Shown piece after piece: positions 33,936-42,340 of a DNA stretch of 47,220 nt. Location of the stretch: contig JAFZYR010000026.1 of assembly GCA_017616165.1 (NCBI GenBank), positions 1-47,220 on the forward strand. Reading direction: 5' to 3'. The first letter of the stretch is position 1. Each line of letters starts with the position of its first letter. The position numbers were made by a program, and so were the translations under genes. The stretch is from Treponema sp. Lineage in GTDB: Bacteria; Spirochaetota; Spirochaetia; Treponematales; Treponemataceae. The notes under the pieces were generated by a model that was not told the DNA's origin, did no database searches, and was given only the letters and a program-made list of their open reading frames with translations.

Positions 33936-36164
33936 ATGCGTCGTAAACTGATTATAGCAGCGGCGGCTCTTGCGGGTTTTATAATCTGCATAAACCTGCT
34001 GCTGCTGATTTTCCCCTTTAAGGAGCTTTCCTCATTTGAAGCAAAGCCTGTGTCGCAGATTTTTACTGATGATACAGGCAGGCTGCTTCAGATAACTGCC
34101 CTTGAAGACGGAACCCGCTGCGAATATACAAGGGCAAAGGACCTGCCCAAAGCCGCAAAAAAAATATTTATAAAGGCCGAAGACAAGCGCTTTTATTTTC
34201 ATGACGGCGTAGACCTTTTTGCCCTTACAAGTGCCGCCCTGCAAAACCTGAGCAACAAGGGAATTGTACGCGGCGGCTCAACCATTACCATGCAGCTGGT
34301 AAAAATGATAAAGCAGGATTCCACGCCAAGTGTTGGCCGTAAGCTTTCTGACATTTTTTATGCAAAGGTTCTGGAGGTAAGAAAGTCTAAGGCATACATT
34401 CTTGAGCTTTACCTGAACAATATATTTTTTGGACATGGGGCTGTTGGAATAGGCTCTGCCGCAAGAACCTATTATGGCTGTACAGTACAGGAGCTTACGA
34501 GTGAGCAGTTATGCTGTCTTGCAGTAATTCCGCGTAACCCAAGCCTTTATGACCCGTTCAAAAACCCGGAGCTTTGTGCAGAACGAGCCTGCAGCCTTTA
34601 CAATAAAATCTTTCATAAGAAATTTACCGTGCAGGATTTTTCAAGGCATTTACCTTCACGGCTTTTCAGCTATCCTTACGAAGCACCGCATTATATACGC
34701 TACCTTACCCAAAGCAAGACCGGGCTAGCAAACCCAAAAAACAAGGCTGACAATGTTCACACGCTTTCCATAAACCTTGAGCTTCAGCAGTATGCAGAAC
34801 GCCTTGTAAACGACGGACTTACCCAGGCCATCGGCAGCAGAATCTCAAACGCAAGTCTTTTGCTCATAGAAAATAAAACCGGTACGCCTCTTGCGTGGGT
34901 TGGCAGCGCAGACTTTTTTGATTCCGAGCACAACGGCCAGATAGACGGAGTTCTTGTAAACAATCAGCCGGGCAGCTCCATGAAGCCTTTTTTATATGCC
35001 CTGGCGCTTGAAACAAAGAATGATGCAGGTGCCAGCCTGTACACACCAAACTCAATTCTTGCAGACATTCCGCAGGAGTTTGGCGGACAAAAGCTATATA
35101 TTCCTTCTAACTTTAACAACCGCTATAACGGACCCGTACGGTTCAGGGTTGCGCTTGCTTCCAGCCTTAATGTCCCTGCAGTTTCGATTCTGGACAGCGT
35201 TGGTGTACCCGCCTATCTGGAAAAGCTTTATGAGCTTGGCTTTGAGTCTTTACGCCAGACAGGACAGGAGGCAGATCTTGGACTTGCACTTGGAGCTGCC
35301 GGGGTCCCGCTAAAAGAGCTCGTGCCCGCCTTTGCAGTTTTTGCACGCGACGGCAAGGACTTTGATGGCAACCAGATTTACCAGAGCGACACTGCCCGCC
35401 TTATAGATGATTTTCTTTCGGATAAGGCTGCACGCGTAACAGGCTTTGGCTACTCACAGGTTTTTGAAACAGACTATCCTTCTATTTTTAAAACGGGCAC
35501 CTCCAACCAGTACCAGAATATAATTGCTCTTGGCGCTACAAAGGAATACACGATTGGAGTGTGGATGGGAAACTTTAGCGGACAGACTGTCGTTGGCAAA
35601 ACCGGAAGCTCCCTGCCCGCCTGGATTGCAAAAAGCCTTTTGGATTATATTTACGGCAGCACCACCTCTTATTCTTATCTTGCCTTTGATGAACCGCAGA
35701 ACTGGAAAAAAGAAAAAATCTGTTCGCTCAGCGGAATGATTGCAGGCCCGGACTGCCCCGCAACAGTTTATGAATACTGCCAGGAAAACAACACCCCTGG
35801 CAAATGCACCTGGCACAAAAAAGAAGATGGAGAGCTTAAGACCTTGTATCCGGCAGAGTACCAGCAGTGGGCACGCAAAACCCGCCCCGAGGTTCAGATT
35901 GAATACAATAATTCTCCGCTTTATATTCAGTCGCCAAAGGATAATTCGGTTTTTTATTATTCAGATTTACAAAAGGAAAAGCTTGCAATTTCTGTAGAGG
36001 TTTTTGGAGGACAGGAGGATGAGCTTACCGTTTATTATGATGAGCTTTTTTACAGTCAGACTCAAAGGCCTTTTTCGTTCCAGCTGCCGGTTGAAAGGGG
36101 TACACATAGCTGTACCGTTGTGTGCGGACAAGAGGTTGGAACAGTTACTTTCCAAGTAAGGTAA
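33936..36164 (+). CDS. pbpC: Penicillin-binding protein 1C
   Basis: This is a 742-residue bifunctional peptidoglycan synthase. It has an N-terminal membrane anchor (residues about 6-27), then a GT51 glycosyltransferase domain with EDKRFYFHDGVD and GGSTITMQLVK. The transpeptidase domain has SSMK (nucleophile serine near residue 347), SSLN and KTGTSNQ. The C-terminal BiPBP-type domain (about 650-742) is typical of PBP1C. The ATG at 33936 follows the alpha-2-macroglobulin stop by four bases; a TTG at 33924 overlaps it and has no better ribosome site. The 3' end overlaps the convergent P-II gene by 20 bp. Confidence 0.93.
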   Translation: MRRKLIIAAAALAGFIICINLLLLIFPFKELSSFEAKPVSQIFTDDTGRLLQITALEDGTRCEYTRAKDLPKAAKKIFIKAEDKRFYFHDGVDLFALTSAALQNLSNKGIVRGGSTITMQLVKMIKQDSTPSVGRKLSDIFYAKVLEVRKSKAYILELYLNNIFFGHGAVGIGSAARTYYGCTVQELTSEQLCCLAVIPRNPSLYDPFKNPELCAERACSLYNKIFHKKFTVQDFSRHLPSRLFSYPYEAPHYIRYLTQSKTGLANPKNKADNVHTLSINLELQQYAERLVNDGLTQAIGSRISNASLLLIENKTGTPLAWVGSADFFDSEHNGQIDGVLVNNQPGSSMKPFLYALALETKNDAGASLYTPNSILADIPQEFGGQKLYIPSNFNNRYNGPVRFRVALASSLNVPAVSILDSVGVPAYLEKLYELGFESLRQTGQEADLGLALGAAGVPLKELVPAFAVFARDGKDFDGNQIYQSDTARLIDDFLSDKAARVTGFGYSQVFETDYPSIFKTGTSNQYQNIIALGATKEYTIGVWMGNFSGQTVVGKTGSSLPAWIAKSLLDYIYGSTTSYSYLAFDEPQNWKKEKICSLSGMIAGPDCPATVYEYCQENNTPGKCTWHKKEDGELKTLYPAEYQQWARKTRPEVQIEYNNSPLYIQSPKDNSVFYYSDLQKEKLAISVEVFGGQEDELTVYYDELFYSQTQRPFSFQLPVERGTHSCTVVCGQEVGTVTFQVR

Positions 36165-36798
36165 AATTGTTTGCAGTATTGCAGAAAATAATTCCGCTGC
36201 CGGCCTTCTGAAAGCATGCTAGCTCCTTTACTGCGGCAACAACAGCTTCCTTTTTATCCTGAGGAACAAGAATCATGAGCATTTCTTTTTCGGGAACAAT
36301 GTCTACGCCAAAAAAGGTTGCATCACCTTCGCGGGCTGTTCCTTTTGCAGAAATTATTGTTCCACCACCGGCGCCGGCTTTGCGTGCAGCAGCCATAGCA
36401 TCCTCTGCATAGCCCTTGTTTACGATTATATTTATCATTTCGTATTTTTCCATATTATCTTCTCCTGTAATCTGCTTTTTGTCTGCTCCGGTCTGTTCAA
36501 CACTACCTGCCTTAATAAAATCATCAACGGCAATTGTAAACAGAACACCAAAGTGAGCTTTTTTGGTACTGCAGGCCTGTTCAATCTGATTACAAACCTT
36601 GTCTGCAATACTCTGCTCCACAATATTCATTGCAATATCCTTGGAGGTGTCGCCCAGTCCAAGCAGCTGAAGCACACTGTTAGAAGCAGTTCCGCGTCCC
36701 ATTATAATTGTTCCGCCAACAGCCCCTGCCTGCTTTGCTGCATCTGTAATGAATTCCCCGCTGTTGTGAGGAACAATGCACATAATCAGTTTATACAC
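36145..36798 (-). CDS. Tandem P-II-like signalling protein
   Basis: The protein has 217 residues and two P-II-like domains. The first (1-110) begins MYKLIMCIVPHNSGEFITDAAKQAGAVGGTIIMGRGT. The second (about 115-217) begins YEMINIIVNKGYAEDAMAAARKAGAGGGTIISAKGT. Each has the beta-alpha-beta pattern and the GGTII...GT segment of the GlnB superfamily. It is probably a sensor or regulator of the adjacent DUF1538 membrane protein, whose stop it overlaps by 8 bp; P-II-like proteins commonly control neighbouring transporters. The start is GTG with AAAGGAGG upstream. The ligand is not known. Confidence 0.82.
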   Translation of the reverse strand: MYKLIMCIVPHNSGEFITDAAKQAGAVGGTIIMGRGTASNSVLQLLGLGDTSKDIAMNIVEQSIADKVCNQIEQACSTKKAHFGVLFTIAVDDFIKAGSVEQTGADKKQITGEDNMEKYEMINIIVNKGYAEDAMAAARKAGAGGGTIISAKGTAREGDATFFGVDIVPEKEMLMILVPQDKKEAVVAAVKELACFQKAGSGIIFCNTANNFTLLGK

Positions 36799-38278
36799 CT
36801 TGACCTCCTTTATTATTTTTTGAGGTTTTGATTTTATAGATAATTCCCATTATTTGAATTGCAATAAGCGGCATCATTGCAACAAGCGCAATTACACCAA
36901 AGGAGTCGCTTGAACCGGAAGCACTGTTAGCTGCACCTAACGCAAACGAAAGCACAAAGGTAGAGGTAAGCGGACCCGAAGCAACGCCACCGGAGTCAAA
37001 GGCAATTCCAGTAAAAAGCTCCGGACAGAAAAGCATGAGCAGCATAGAAACAGCGTAGCCGGGGATAAGCAGCCATTTTATATTAAAGCCCGCAATGGCA
37101 CGCCACATGGCAAGACCAATGGCAACAGCTGTTCCAACCGAAAGGAAAACAAGCAGCATCTTTCGTTTGATTGTACCACCGCTAACTGTTTCTACCTGTT
37201 CGCTAAGACACCAGACTGCAGGTTCGGCACAGACAATTATTGCTCCCAGCAAAAGACCTGTAAGTATGAGCAGGAAGGTCCATATACCGCCGCGCTCAAA
37301 GGCAAGAGCTCCAAAGGCCTGCCCCAAAAGCTTTCCTGTCTGCATAAAGCCGCCGTAAACTCCGCCAAGGAATACCGCAAGTCCCACAAAGCTGTAAACA
37401 AAACCAATGAGCATACGGAATACCTGGCGGGCAGTCATCTTAAGCAGCAAAAACTGAAAAACAACAAACATAACAAAAAGCGGCAGAATAGAAGTTAAGG
37501 ATTCATGAATCACCTGGCGGACAATGTTAGTAGCCCCTTCGAGTCCTTCGACAAGCTCAGGATCCGCAGCGGTCAACGGGGCCCCTGAGCCTGTCGAAGG
37601 GCGCATTACAATGGCATACACCACCACAGCAAGCACAGGTCCAATAGACGAAATGCCTGTTAAACCAAAGGAATTATCCTGCTTACCGGCACGTACGGAA
37701 GAAACACCAAGGCCCAGCGCCATTATAAAAGGAACGGTCATCGGTCCTGTTGTTGCCCCGCCTGAATCAAAGGCAATTGCAGTAAACGAATCCTGCGCAA
37801 AAAATATAAGGCCAAAAAGAATTGTATAGCAGATAAAAAGTGTCCACTTGAGTGAAAGGTTTGTAACTATGCGAAGGAGCCCAAGCATTATAAAAAGGCC
37901 TACTCCCCCCGCAATAATATAAGTAAAGGTAAGCTTTTTAACAGAAGGAAAAACTCCCCTTACCTGATCTGCAAAAACCTGAATATCCGGCTCTGCAATA
38001 GTAACAATAAAACCAATGACAAAGGCTGTAATAAGAAGAAAGGACAGATTCTTTCTTTTTGTAAGCTCAGCACCGGAACGTTCACCCATAGGCTGAATGC
38101 CAAGGTCTACACCAAGAAGAAAAATTGTAAGACCAACTATAAGAAGAATGCCGCTTATAAAAAACTTAAGCAACAGCGAAGGCTCCAGCGGCACAATTGT
38201 AAATCCAAGCAAAAATACAATTGCCATAACGGGAAGAACAGAGACTGCAGTTTCCTTGAATTTATGAAGAATATTCAT
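36791..38278 (-). CDS. DUF1538 family membrane transporter-like protein
   Basis: This is a 495-residue integral membrane protein made of two similar halves. Each half has an AEP motif (AEPDIQVFADQV at 95, AEPAVWCLSEQV at 351) and a conserved FDSGG...GP motif (170-178 and 427-435) followed by a hydrophobic Gly/Ala-rich helix. The duplication is typical of inverted- or direct-repeat transporters, and paired with a tandem P-II protein suggests a regulated ion or small-solute transporter; the substrate is unknown. The linker between the halves (residues about 225-248, PSTGSGAPLTAADPELVEGL) is encoded by a dispersed palindromic repeat. No clear Shine-Dalgarno is visible, and the gene starts 19 bp after luxS. 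Confidence 0.82.
   Translation of the reverse strand: MNILHKFKETAVSVLPVMAIVFLLGFTIVPLEPSLLLKFFISGILLIVGLTIFLLGVDLGIQPMGERSGAELTKRKNLSFLLITAFVIGFIVTIAEPDIQVFADQVRGVFPSVKKLTFTYIIAGGVGLFIMLGLLRIVTNLSLKWTLFICYTILFGLIFFAQDSFTAIAFDSGGATTGPMTVPFIMALGLGVSSVRAGKQDNSFGLTGISSIGPVLAVVVYAIVMRPSTGSGAPLTAADPELVEGLEGATNIVRQVIHESLTSILPLFVMFVVFQFLLLKMTARQVFRMLIGFVYSFVGLAVFLGGVYGGFMQTGKLLGQAFGALAFERGGIWTFLLILTGLLLGAIIVCAEPAVWCLSEQVETVSGGTIKRKMLLVFLSVGTAVAIGLAMWRAIAGFNIKWLLIPGYAVSMLLMLFCPELFTGIAFDSGGVASGPLTSTFVLSFALGAANSASGSSDSFGVIALVAMMPLIAIQIMGIIYKIKTSKNNKGGQGV
37534..37604 (-). repeat. Dispersed inverted repeat in frame within the DUF1538 gene
   Basis: CCTTCGACAAGCTCAGG (37545-37561) and CCTGAGCCTGTCGAAGG (37584-37600) are inverted copies with one mismatch, separated by 22 bp. 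They can form a 17-bp stem. On the gene strand the element encodes part of PSTGSGAPLTAADPELVEG without breaking the frame. It is a fuller version of the unit found at 21185-21208. Confidence 0.88.
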
Positions 38279-38297
38279 ACGCGGTTAAATCTGGTAA

Positions 38298-38768
38298 TTA
38301 AATAAATGCCTTCCAGCCCTTCTGTTCTATTCCGTGTACCCAGGCAGCTGCATATTTTTTTGCGCCCTCAAGGTCATGGTCACGGTAGTTTCCGCATTCC
38401 TGTTCTGTAGTAGCAGGAACAGGCTTATCCCAAACGGCAACCTTTTTAAGAACATTCATAATATGTCCGGCAATTTCTTCTTCGGAGCGGTCACCCCAAA
38501 CAGTAAAATAAAAGCCAGTACGACAGCCCATTGGAGACAAATCTATAACGCCTTCCATTTCGTCGCGTATATATTCTGCCATAAGGTGCTCCAGAGTATG
38601 AATTGCACCGGTAGACATAAACTCCTTGTTAGGCTGGCAAAAGCGGATATCAAACTTGGTAACAATGTCACCCTTTTCTCCAACCTTTTTTGCAGCAAGG
38701 CGTACAAACGGAGCGGTTACCTTTGTGTGGTCCAGATTAAATGAATCTACGTTATATTTTTTTTCCAT
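38298..38768 (-). CDS. luxS: S-ribosylhomocysteine lyase
   Basis: This 156-residue metalloenzyme cleaves S-ribosylhomocysteine to homocysteine and the AI-2 precursor DPD. The metal-binding HTLEHLMAEYI (HxxEH), the MGCRTGFYF catalytic cysteine and the third metal ligand region ECGNYRDHD are all present. The ATG at 38768 is chosen, with GGAG at a suitable distance; a TTG four codons upstream is less likely. It directly follows pfs, whose product it uses, so the pair recycles SAH. An 11-bp tandem duplication spans the junction and doubles the GGAG. Confidence 0.96.
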   Translation of the reverse strand: MEKKYNVDSFNLDHTKVTAPFVRLAAKKVGEKGDIVTKFDIRFCQPNKEFMSTGAIHTLEHLMAEYIRDEMEGVIDLSPMGCRTGFYFTVWGDRSEEEIAGHIMNVLKKVAVWDKPVPATTEQECGNYRDHDLEGAKKYAAAWVHGIEQKGWKAFI

Positions 38769-38769
38769 A

Positions 38770-38791
38770 CTATTCTCCAACTATTCTCCAA
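38770..38791 (-). repeat. 11-bp tandem duplication carrying two Shine-Dalgarno copies
   Basis: CTATTCTCCAA occurs at 38770-38780 and again at 38781-38791. On the coding strand each copy reads TTGGAGAATAG. The first copy contains the pfs stop and the second the luxS ribosome-binding site, so a slippage event seems to have added a GGAG. Confidence 0.8.
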
Positions 38792-39485
38792 GTTCCAGCA
38801 TCTTTTTTACTAGGCAGGCGCTTGTTACCGCACAGACATCCTCGTTAAAAGAATAAGTTTTTTCTACAGACTCATCTGCCATATCAGACATGCAGCGCAC
38901 AATTACAAAGGGCACCTTGTTTAAGGCACAGGCATGAGCGATTGCAGCGCCCTCCATTTCTACACAGGCAGGAGCAAAATCAGCCTTAATTGTTTTTTTA
39001 GCCTTGGAGTCGGATATAAACTGATCTCCGCTGGCAATAAGTCCTTTTACAATTTTGTGTTCACCCGCAAATTCTGTTTTTTCAAAGGCCCTTATGGCAA
39101 GCTCAGCAAGCGACCCATCAGCAGTAAAGCTTGGCTCCAGCCCGGGCACCTGTCCTTTTTTATAACCAAAGGCAGTTGTATCAAAATCGTGATAAACAGC
39201 AGCAGTAGAAACAACAAAATCAAAAACGCCAAGTCCCTGTCCAAGAGCCCCTGCAATTCCTGTATTGATTACCCTTGTAACTCCAAATTTGATTATGAGC
39301 AGCTGGGCACACAAGGCGGCGTTTACCTTGCCTATTCCGCTTTTTACAATTACAACATTTTTTCCGTGTAAAAGTCCGCAGTAAAAAGTAAGATTAGAAA
39401 CCTGTACACATTCCTTATTCTGAATGCTGTTTGCAAGCTCGCGGACCTCCGATTCCATTGCACCAATAATTCCGAATTTTTCCAT
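38781..39485 (-). CDS. mtnN: 5'-methylthioadenosine/S-adenosylhomocysteine nucleosidase
   Basis: This 234-residue enzyme (Pfs) removes adenine from SAH and MTA. Segments typical of the family are IIGAMESEVRELAN at the N terminus, VKSGIGKVNAA, NTGIAGAL, VEMEGAAIAHA (substrate-binding glutamate) and VRCMSDMAD (catalytic aspartate). Its product S-ribosylhomocysteine is the substrate of the downstream LuxS. Together with the riboswitch-controlled metK elsewhere in the window, it completes most of the SAM recycling route. GGAG lies six bases before the ATG. Confidence 0.96.
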   Translation of the reverse strand: MEKFGIIGAMESEVRELANSIQNKECVQVSNLTFYCGLLHGKNVVIVKSGIGKVNAALCAQLLIIKFGVTRVINTGIAGALGQGLGVFDFVVSTAAVYHDFDTTAFGYKKGQVPGLEPSFTADGSLAELAIRAFEKTEFAGEHKIVKGLIASGDQFISDSKAKKTIKADFAPACVEMEGAAIAHACALNKVPFVIVRCMSDMADESVEKTYSFNEDVCAVTSACLVKKMLELGE

Positions 39486-39497
39486 AGGTTTCTCCAG

Positions 39498-39905
39498 CTA
39501 TCTCTGCTGTTTTTTCTCGTAATATTCTTTATATTCCTTGCGTGTCTTAAACTGATTCAGAACATCATCGCGAAGCTTATCTTCCAGGTGAAACTTTTTG
39601 ATTACCACGCGGCCAATAGCCTTGTAAGCCATAAAGCCCAGAATAATGCCGCCGATAAGTCCGCCTACAGAAGCAAACTGGAACACATTTCCCTTAACCT
39701 GGTCCGGAAGATTCATCCATTTCAAAATGATAATAGCTTCCAGCAGAACAATACCAATAACAATGGCAAGTGTAATTATAATTTCAAAAATAGTTCCAAA
39801 AAATAAAAAGGTATTAGAAGCGCTCTTCTTTTTGCGGTATTCTATCTGATCCTGCTTACGGCGTTCCTGTTCTTTTTCGTCAAGCTCGTCCATTTCTCCG
39901 TTCAT
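39498..39905 (-). CDS. Small two-helix membrane protein, function unknown
   Basis: The protein has 135 residues. The first 28 are highly charged (Glu, Lys, Arg), followed by two hydrophobic segments (about 32-60 and 78-98) and a basic, charged tail that looks helical (KKFHLEDKLRDDVLNQFKTRKEYKEYY). Both ends should lie in the cytoplasm. No known family is recognised. It sits between lspA and pfs on the minus strand. Its ATG comes directly after the lspA stop with GAGGA upstream, so it is probably co-transcribed and coupled to lspA. Confidence 0.6.
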   Translation of the reverse strand: MNGEMDELDEKEQERRKQDQIEYRKKKSASNTFLFFGTIFEIIITLAIVIGIVLLEAIIILKWMNLPDQVKGNVFQFASVGGLIGGIILGFMAYKAIGRVVIKKFHLEDKLRDDVLNQFKTRKEYKEYYEKKQQR

Positions 39906-40466
39906 TTACTGTTCCTCCTCAAAGAAAACCTTTTCAACCTTTTTATTCTTTGTGCTTCCGTCCTTAATGATTTGAACAAGGAAAGAAACAACCAGCATTA
40001 TTCCGCATACAACAACCGCAGAATCTGCAACATTAAAGGTTGGCCAGCGTTCAAGACCAAAAAGCCCGTAGAACTTTACGTCTATAAAATCTACAACACC
40101 TGCAGGGCGGAAGATTCTGTCTATAATATTGCCAAAGCCTCCGCCAACAACTCCACAGATTGCCCACTGCTGAACTCTTGTAAAATCCTTATTGCGTAAA
40201 TAAACAAGAATAACTATAACCAGAACAATAATCGGAATAATTGAAAAGGCAACGCGACGAAGTGCATCTGGCCAGCGTGCGCCAAAGCTAAAGGCAACAC
40301 CAGGATTGCGCACATGAATTATACGCAGAAAATCTCCCAGAAACTGAGCCCCTATAGTATTCATTGGAATAAAATGACAAACAAGAATTTTAGTAATCTG
40401 ATCAAGTACAATAACAACCGCTGTCAGAATAAACGGTATAAGCTTAGATTTAATATCTTTTTCCAT
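39906..40466 (-). CDS. lspA: Lipoprotein signal peptidase (signal peptidase II)
   Basis: This 186-residue inner-membrane aspartyl protease cleaves prolipoprotein signal peptides. Four hydrophobic segments are visible. The catalytic aspartates are in GGFGNIIDRIF and NVADSAVVV, and NPGVAFSF matches the conserved asparagine box. Several lipoproteins in the window (the 220-residue protein and the alpha-2-macroglobulin) would be substrates. There is no Shine-Dalgarno; a TATAAT ends six bases before the ATG. The C-terminal tail (about 25 residues, basic) is slightly longer than usual. Confidence 0.95.
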   Translation of the reverse strand: MEKDIKSKLIPFILTAVVIVLDQITKILVCHFIPMNTIGAQFLGDFLRIIHVRNPGVAFSFGARWPDALRRVAFSIIPIIVLVIVILVYLRNKDFTRVQQWAICGVVGGGFGNIIDRIFRPAGVVDFIDVKFYGLFGLERWPTFNVADSAVVVCGIMLVVSFLVQIIKDGSTKNKKVEKVFFEEEQ

Positions 40467-40472
40467 GAGGTT

Positions 40473-40501
40473 ATTATATCATAACCCCGTCGGCTCATCA
40501 A
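40473..40501 (-). promoter_or_regulatory. Promoter placing transcription start at the lspA start codon
   Basis: On the minus strand, TTGATG (40501-40496) and a perfect TATAAT (40478-40473) are 17 bp apart, and the lspA ATG begins six bases after the -10. It overlaps the nif3 stop codon. The expected mRNA would be leaderless. Confidence 0.55.
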
Positions 40502-41246
40502 TAAACACGCACTCAAGACCAAGCTCTGCTTCCACCTTTTTCATGACAAGGGAAACGCCGACAGTTTCGGTTTCGTAGTGGCCGCCGGCAATTACGTTTA
40601 TGGCATTTTCGCGGGCATAGTGGTAGTCTTCGTGGGCAAACTCGCCGGTTATGTAGCAGTCAAGGCCTGCTTCTACGGCAGCAGTAATGTCATCGCTAGC
40701 CCCACCGCTTATAATTCCGACAGTGCTTACAGTCTGCTTGCCGGTTTTAATAATGGCAGAAGGCTCTTTACCGGGACGCAAAAGCTTAGCGGCAAGCTCA
40801 TCCAGTGTTAGTGGTTGTGCCAGCTTTCCTTTTACACCAAGAGTCATTCCCCTCCACTCGCCGAACATCTGACAGTCTGTAAGTCCAAGGCGGGTTGCAA
40901 GCCCCCAGTTATTTCCATAAGGATTGTTTGCATCAAGCGGAATATGATAAGCACAAAGTGCAAGGTCGCTCTTTATAAAGGTGCTTATTCTTTTATAAAA
41001 GTTACCTGTAATTGTCTGACAGTGTCCCCAGAAAAGTCCGTGGTGAACAAAAAGTACGTCTGCTCCGGCCTGTGCGGCAGCTTTTGCAGTAGCTTCGCAG
41101 GCATCTACAGCAAAGGCTATCTTTTTAATCTGCTTGCCGTCCGGGTCGCTGTTTTGAATCTGAATGCCGTTGAGCGAAATATCTGCAGCAAAATCTTCTT
41201 TGCGTAAAAATGCGTTTATATAATTGTCAAATTCAATTAAGGTCAT
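40479..41246 (-). CDS. NIF3/YbgI-family dinuclear metal-centre protein
   Basis: This 255-residue protein belongs to the NIF3 family, annotated elsewhere as a GTP cyclohydrolase I type 2 homologue. Metal-ligand segments are VLFVHHGLFWG (two histidines), AYHIPLDANNPYGNN and the C-terminal GGHYETETVG. Family members form ring-shaped hexamers with two metal ions per subunit; the cellular function is not settled. It overlaps the upstream membrane-protein gene by 4 bp with AAGGAG in that gene's end, so it is coupled. Confidence 0.88.
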   Translation of the reverse strand: MTLIEFDNYINAFLRKEDFAADISLNGIQIQNSDPDGKQIKKIAFAVDACEATAKAAAQAGADVLFVHHGLFWGHCQTITGNFYKRISTFIKSDLALCAYHIPLDANNPYGNNWGLATRLGLTDCQMFGEWRGMTLGVKGKLAQPLTLDELAAKLLRPGKEPSAIIKTGKQTVSTVGIISGGASDDITAAVEAGLDCYITGEFAHEDYHYARENAINVIAGGHYETETVGVSLVMKKVEAELGLECVFIDEPTGL

Positions 41247-42286
41247 CGTCCGCTCCTTGCAAGGAAAACCTTTTTCTTTGTTTCCATAACCATCTTTTTT
41301 GTGGCCTCGCCGTCTTTATCGCGCTCCTGACCAAGTGCCAGTGCAGTAATAAGGTCTGTCTGTCTGATTATGCCGAGCCCCGGTGTTTTATACTCCGGTA
41401 TTGTCTGAAGGTCAAAAACAGCCATAACGCGTTCCGGATTTTTTTCCTGATAATTTATTGCGGCATCTGTTGCCATAACATCGGTTACAATAAAGAGGCG
41501 TGTTTTTTCGCCATAAAGCTCATTTACAAGCTTACCCAGCTCCTCCAGCTCCAGAAGAGAATTATAGGTATAAAATTCCTTTTGCATCCAGAACTTGTCG
41601 TTATTCATAAACCAGTCTATAAGCATGGCAGTACGACGGCAAATCTTTAAGTCCCCGATAGAGTGACGCCACCTGCAGTCCTTACAGAAAAAGTCTGCCG
41701 ACAAAACCGTAAAGCCTTCGCGGGCCAGATACTGAAGATAAGGACGATAATAATAGGTGTCTGCCCTCTTGTCCGGAATGAACAGCACCACATCCTTTGT
41801 TTCAATAGTCTGTTTATTCTGAGGAGTAAATTCTGTTACAAAAAGATTTGCACTGTTGATGATGGAAGCGTCTTCAAAGCCGGAGCGGAAGCTTCCTTCG
41901 TAGCGCATAAGCTTTTCCTGCACGCCAAGCTCGGTGCTTGAATATTCAACCGGTGCAAAAAAGATTGTTCCGCCAATAAGGGCAAGAGCAAAAATAATTG
42001 TAATACCTGCCCACACCTTCATCAAAATACTGTAGTGGTCAATGTACAGGCGTTCGGAATAACGGAATAAAGCGTGAAAATTGGAAAGCAGAACCAGCAC
42101 GCTCAATAACAGGGTCAAAAAGGTTATTGCATCAAGACCCCAGTTAAAAATCTGAATTACTGAAAGAACAAAACCAAGAGGACTTAAAACTACAAGCGAA
42201 TCCTTTTTTGCATTTTTGATAATAAGGATGCGTCCGTTTGCAATTAATAAAATAAAGATGATTAAAAGTTCCCCGTAAAATTTCAT
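41243..42286 (-). CDS. Membrane protein with alpha/beta-hydrolase-like domain, function unknown
   Basis: The protein has 347 residues. About four hydrophobic segments lie in the first 125 residues, followed by a soluble domain. In that domain VVLFIPDKRADTYYYRPYLQYLAREGFTVLSADF resembles the early strands of an alpha/beta hydrolase. At the usual nucleophile elbow the sequence reads IVTDVMATDAA instead of GHSxGG, so a serine nucleophile is missing and catalysis is doubtful. A CKDC pair follows ADFF. GAGG precedes the ATG. It overlaps nif3 by 4 bp. Confidence 0.6.
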   Translation of the reverse strand: MKFYGELLIIFILLIANGRILIIKNAKKDSLVVLSPLGFVLSVIQIFNWGLDAITFLTLLLSVLVLLSNFHALFRYSERLYIDHYSILMKVWAGITIIFALALIGGTIFFAPVEYSSTELGVQEKLMRYEGSFRSGFEDASIINSANLFVTEFTPQNKQTIETKDVVLFIPDKRADTYYYRPYLQYLAREGFTVLSADFFCKDCRWRHSIGDLKICRRTAMLIDWFMNNDKFWMQKEFYTYNSLLELEELGKLVNELYGEKTRLFIVTDVMATDAAINYQEKNPERVMAVFDLQTIPEYKTPGLGIIRQTDLITALALGQERDKDGEATKKMVMETKKKVFLARSGR

Positions 42287-42340
42287 CCACGCCTCTTTTA
42301 TGTTTGCCGGGTTTGCCCCGTTAATTTCAATTTAATGATA

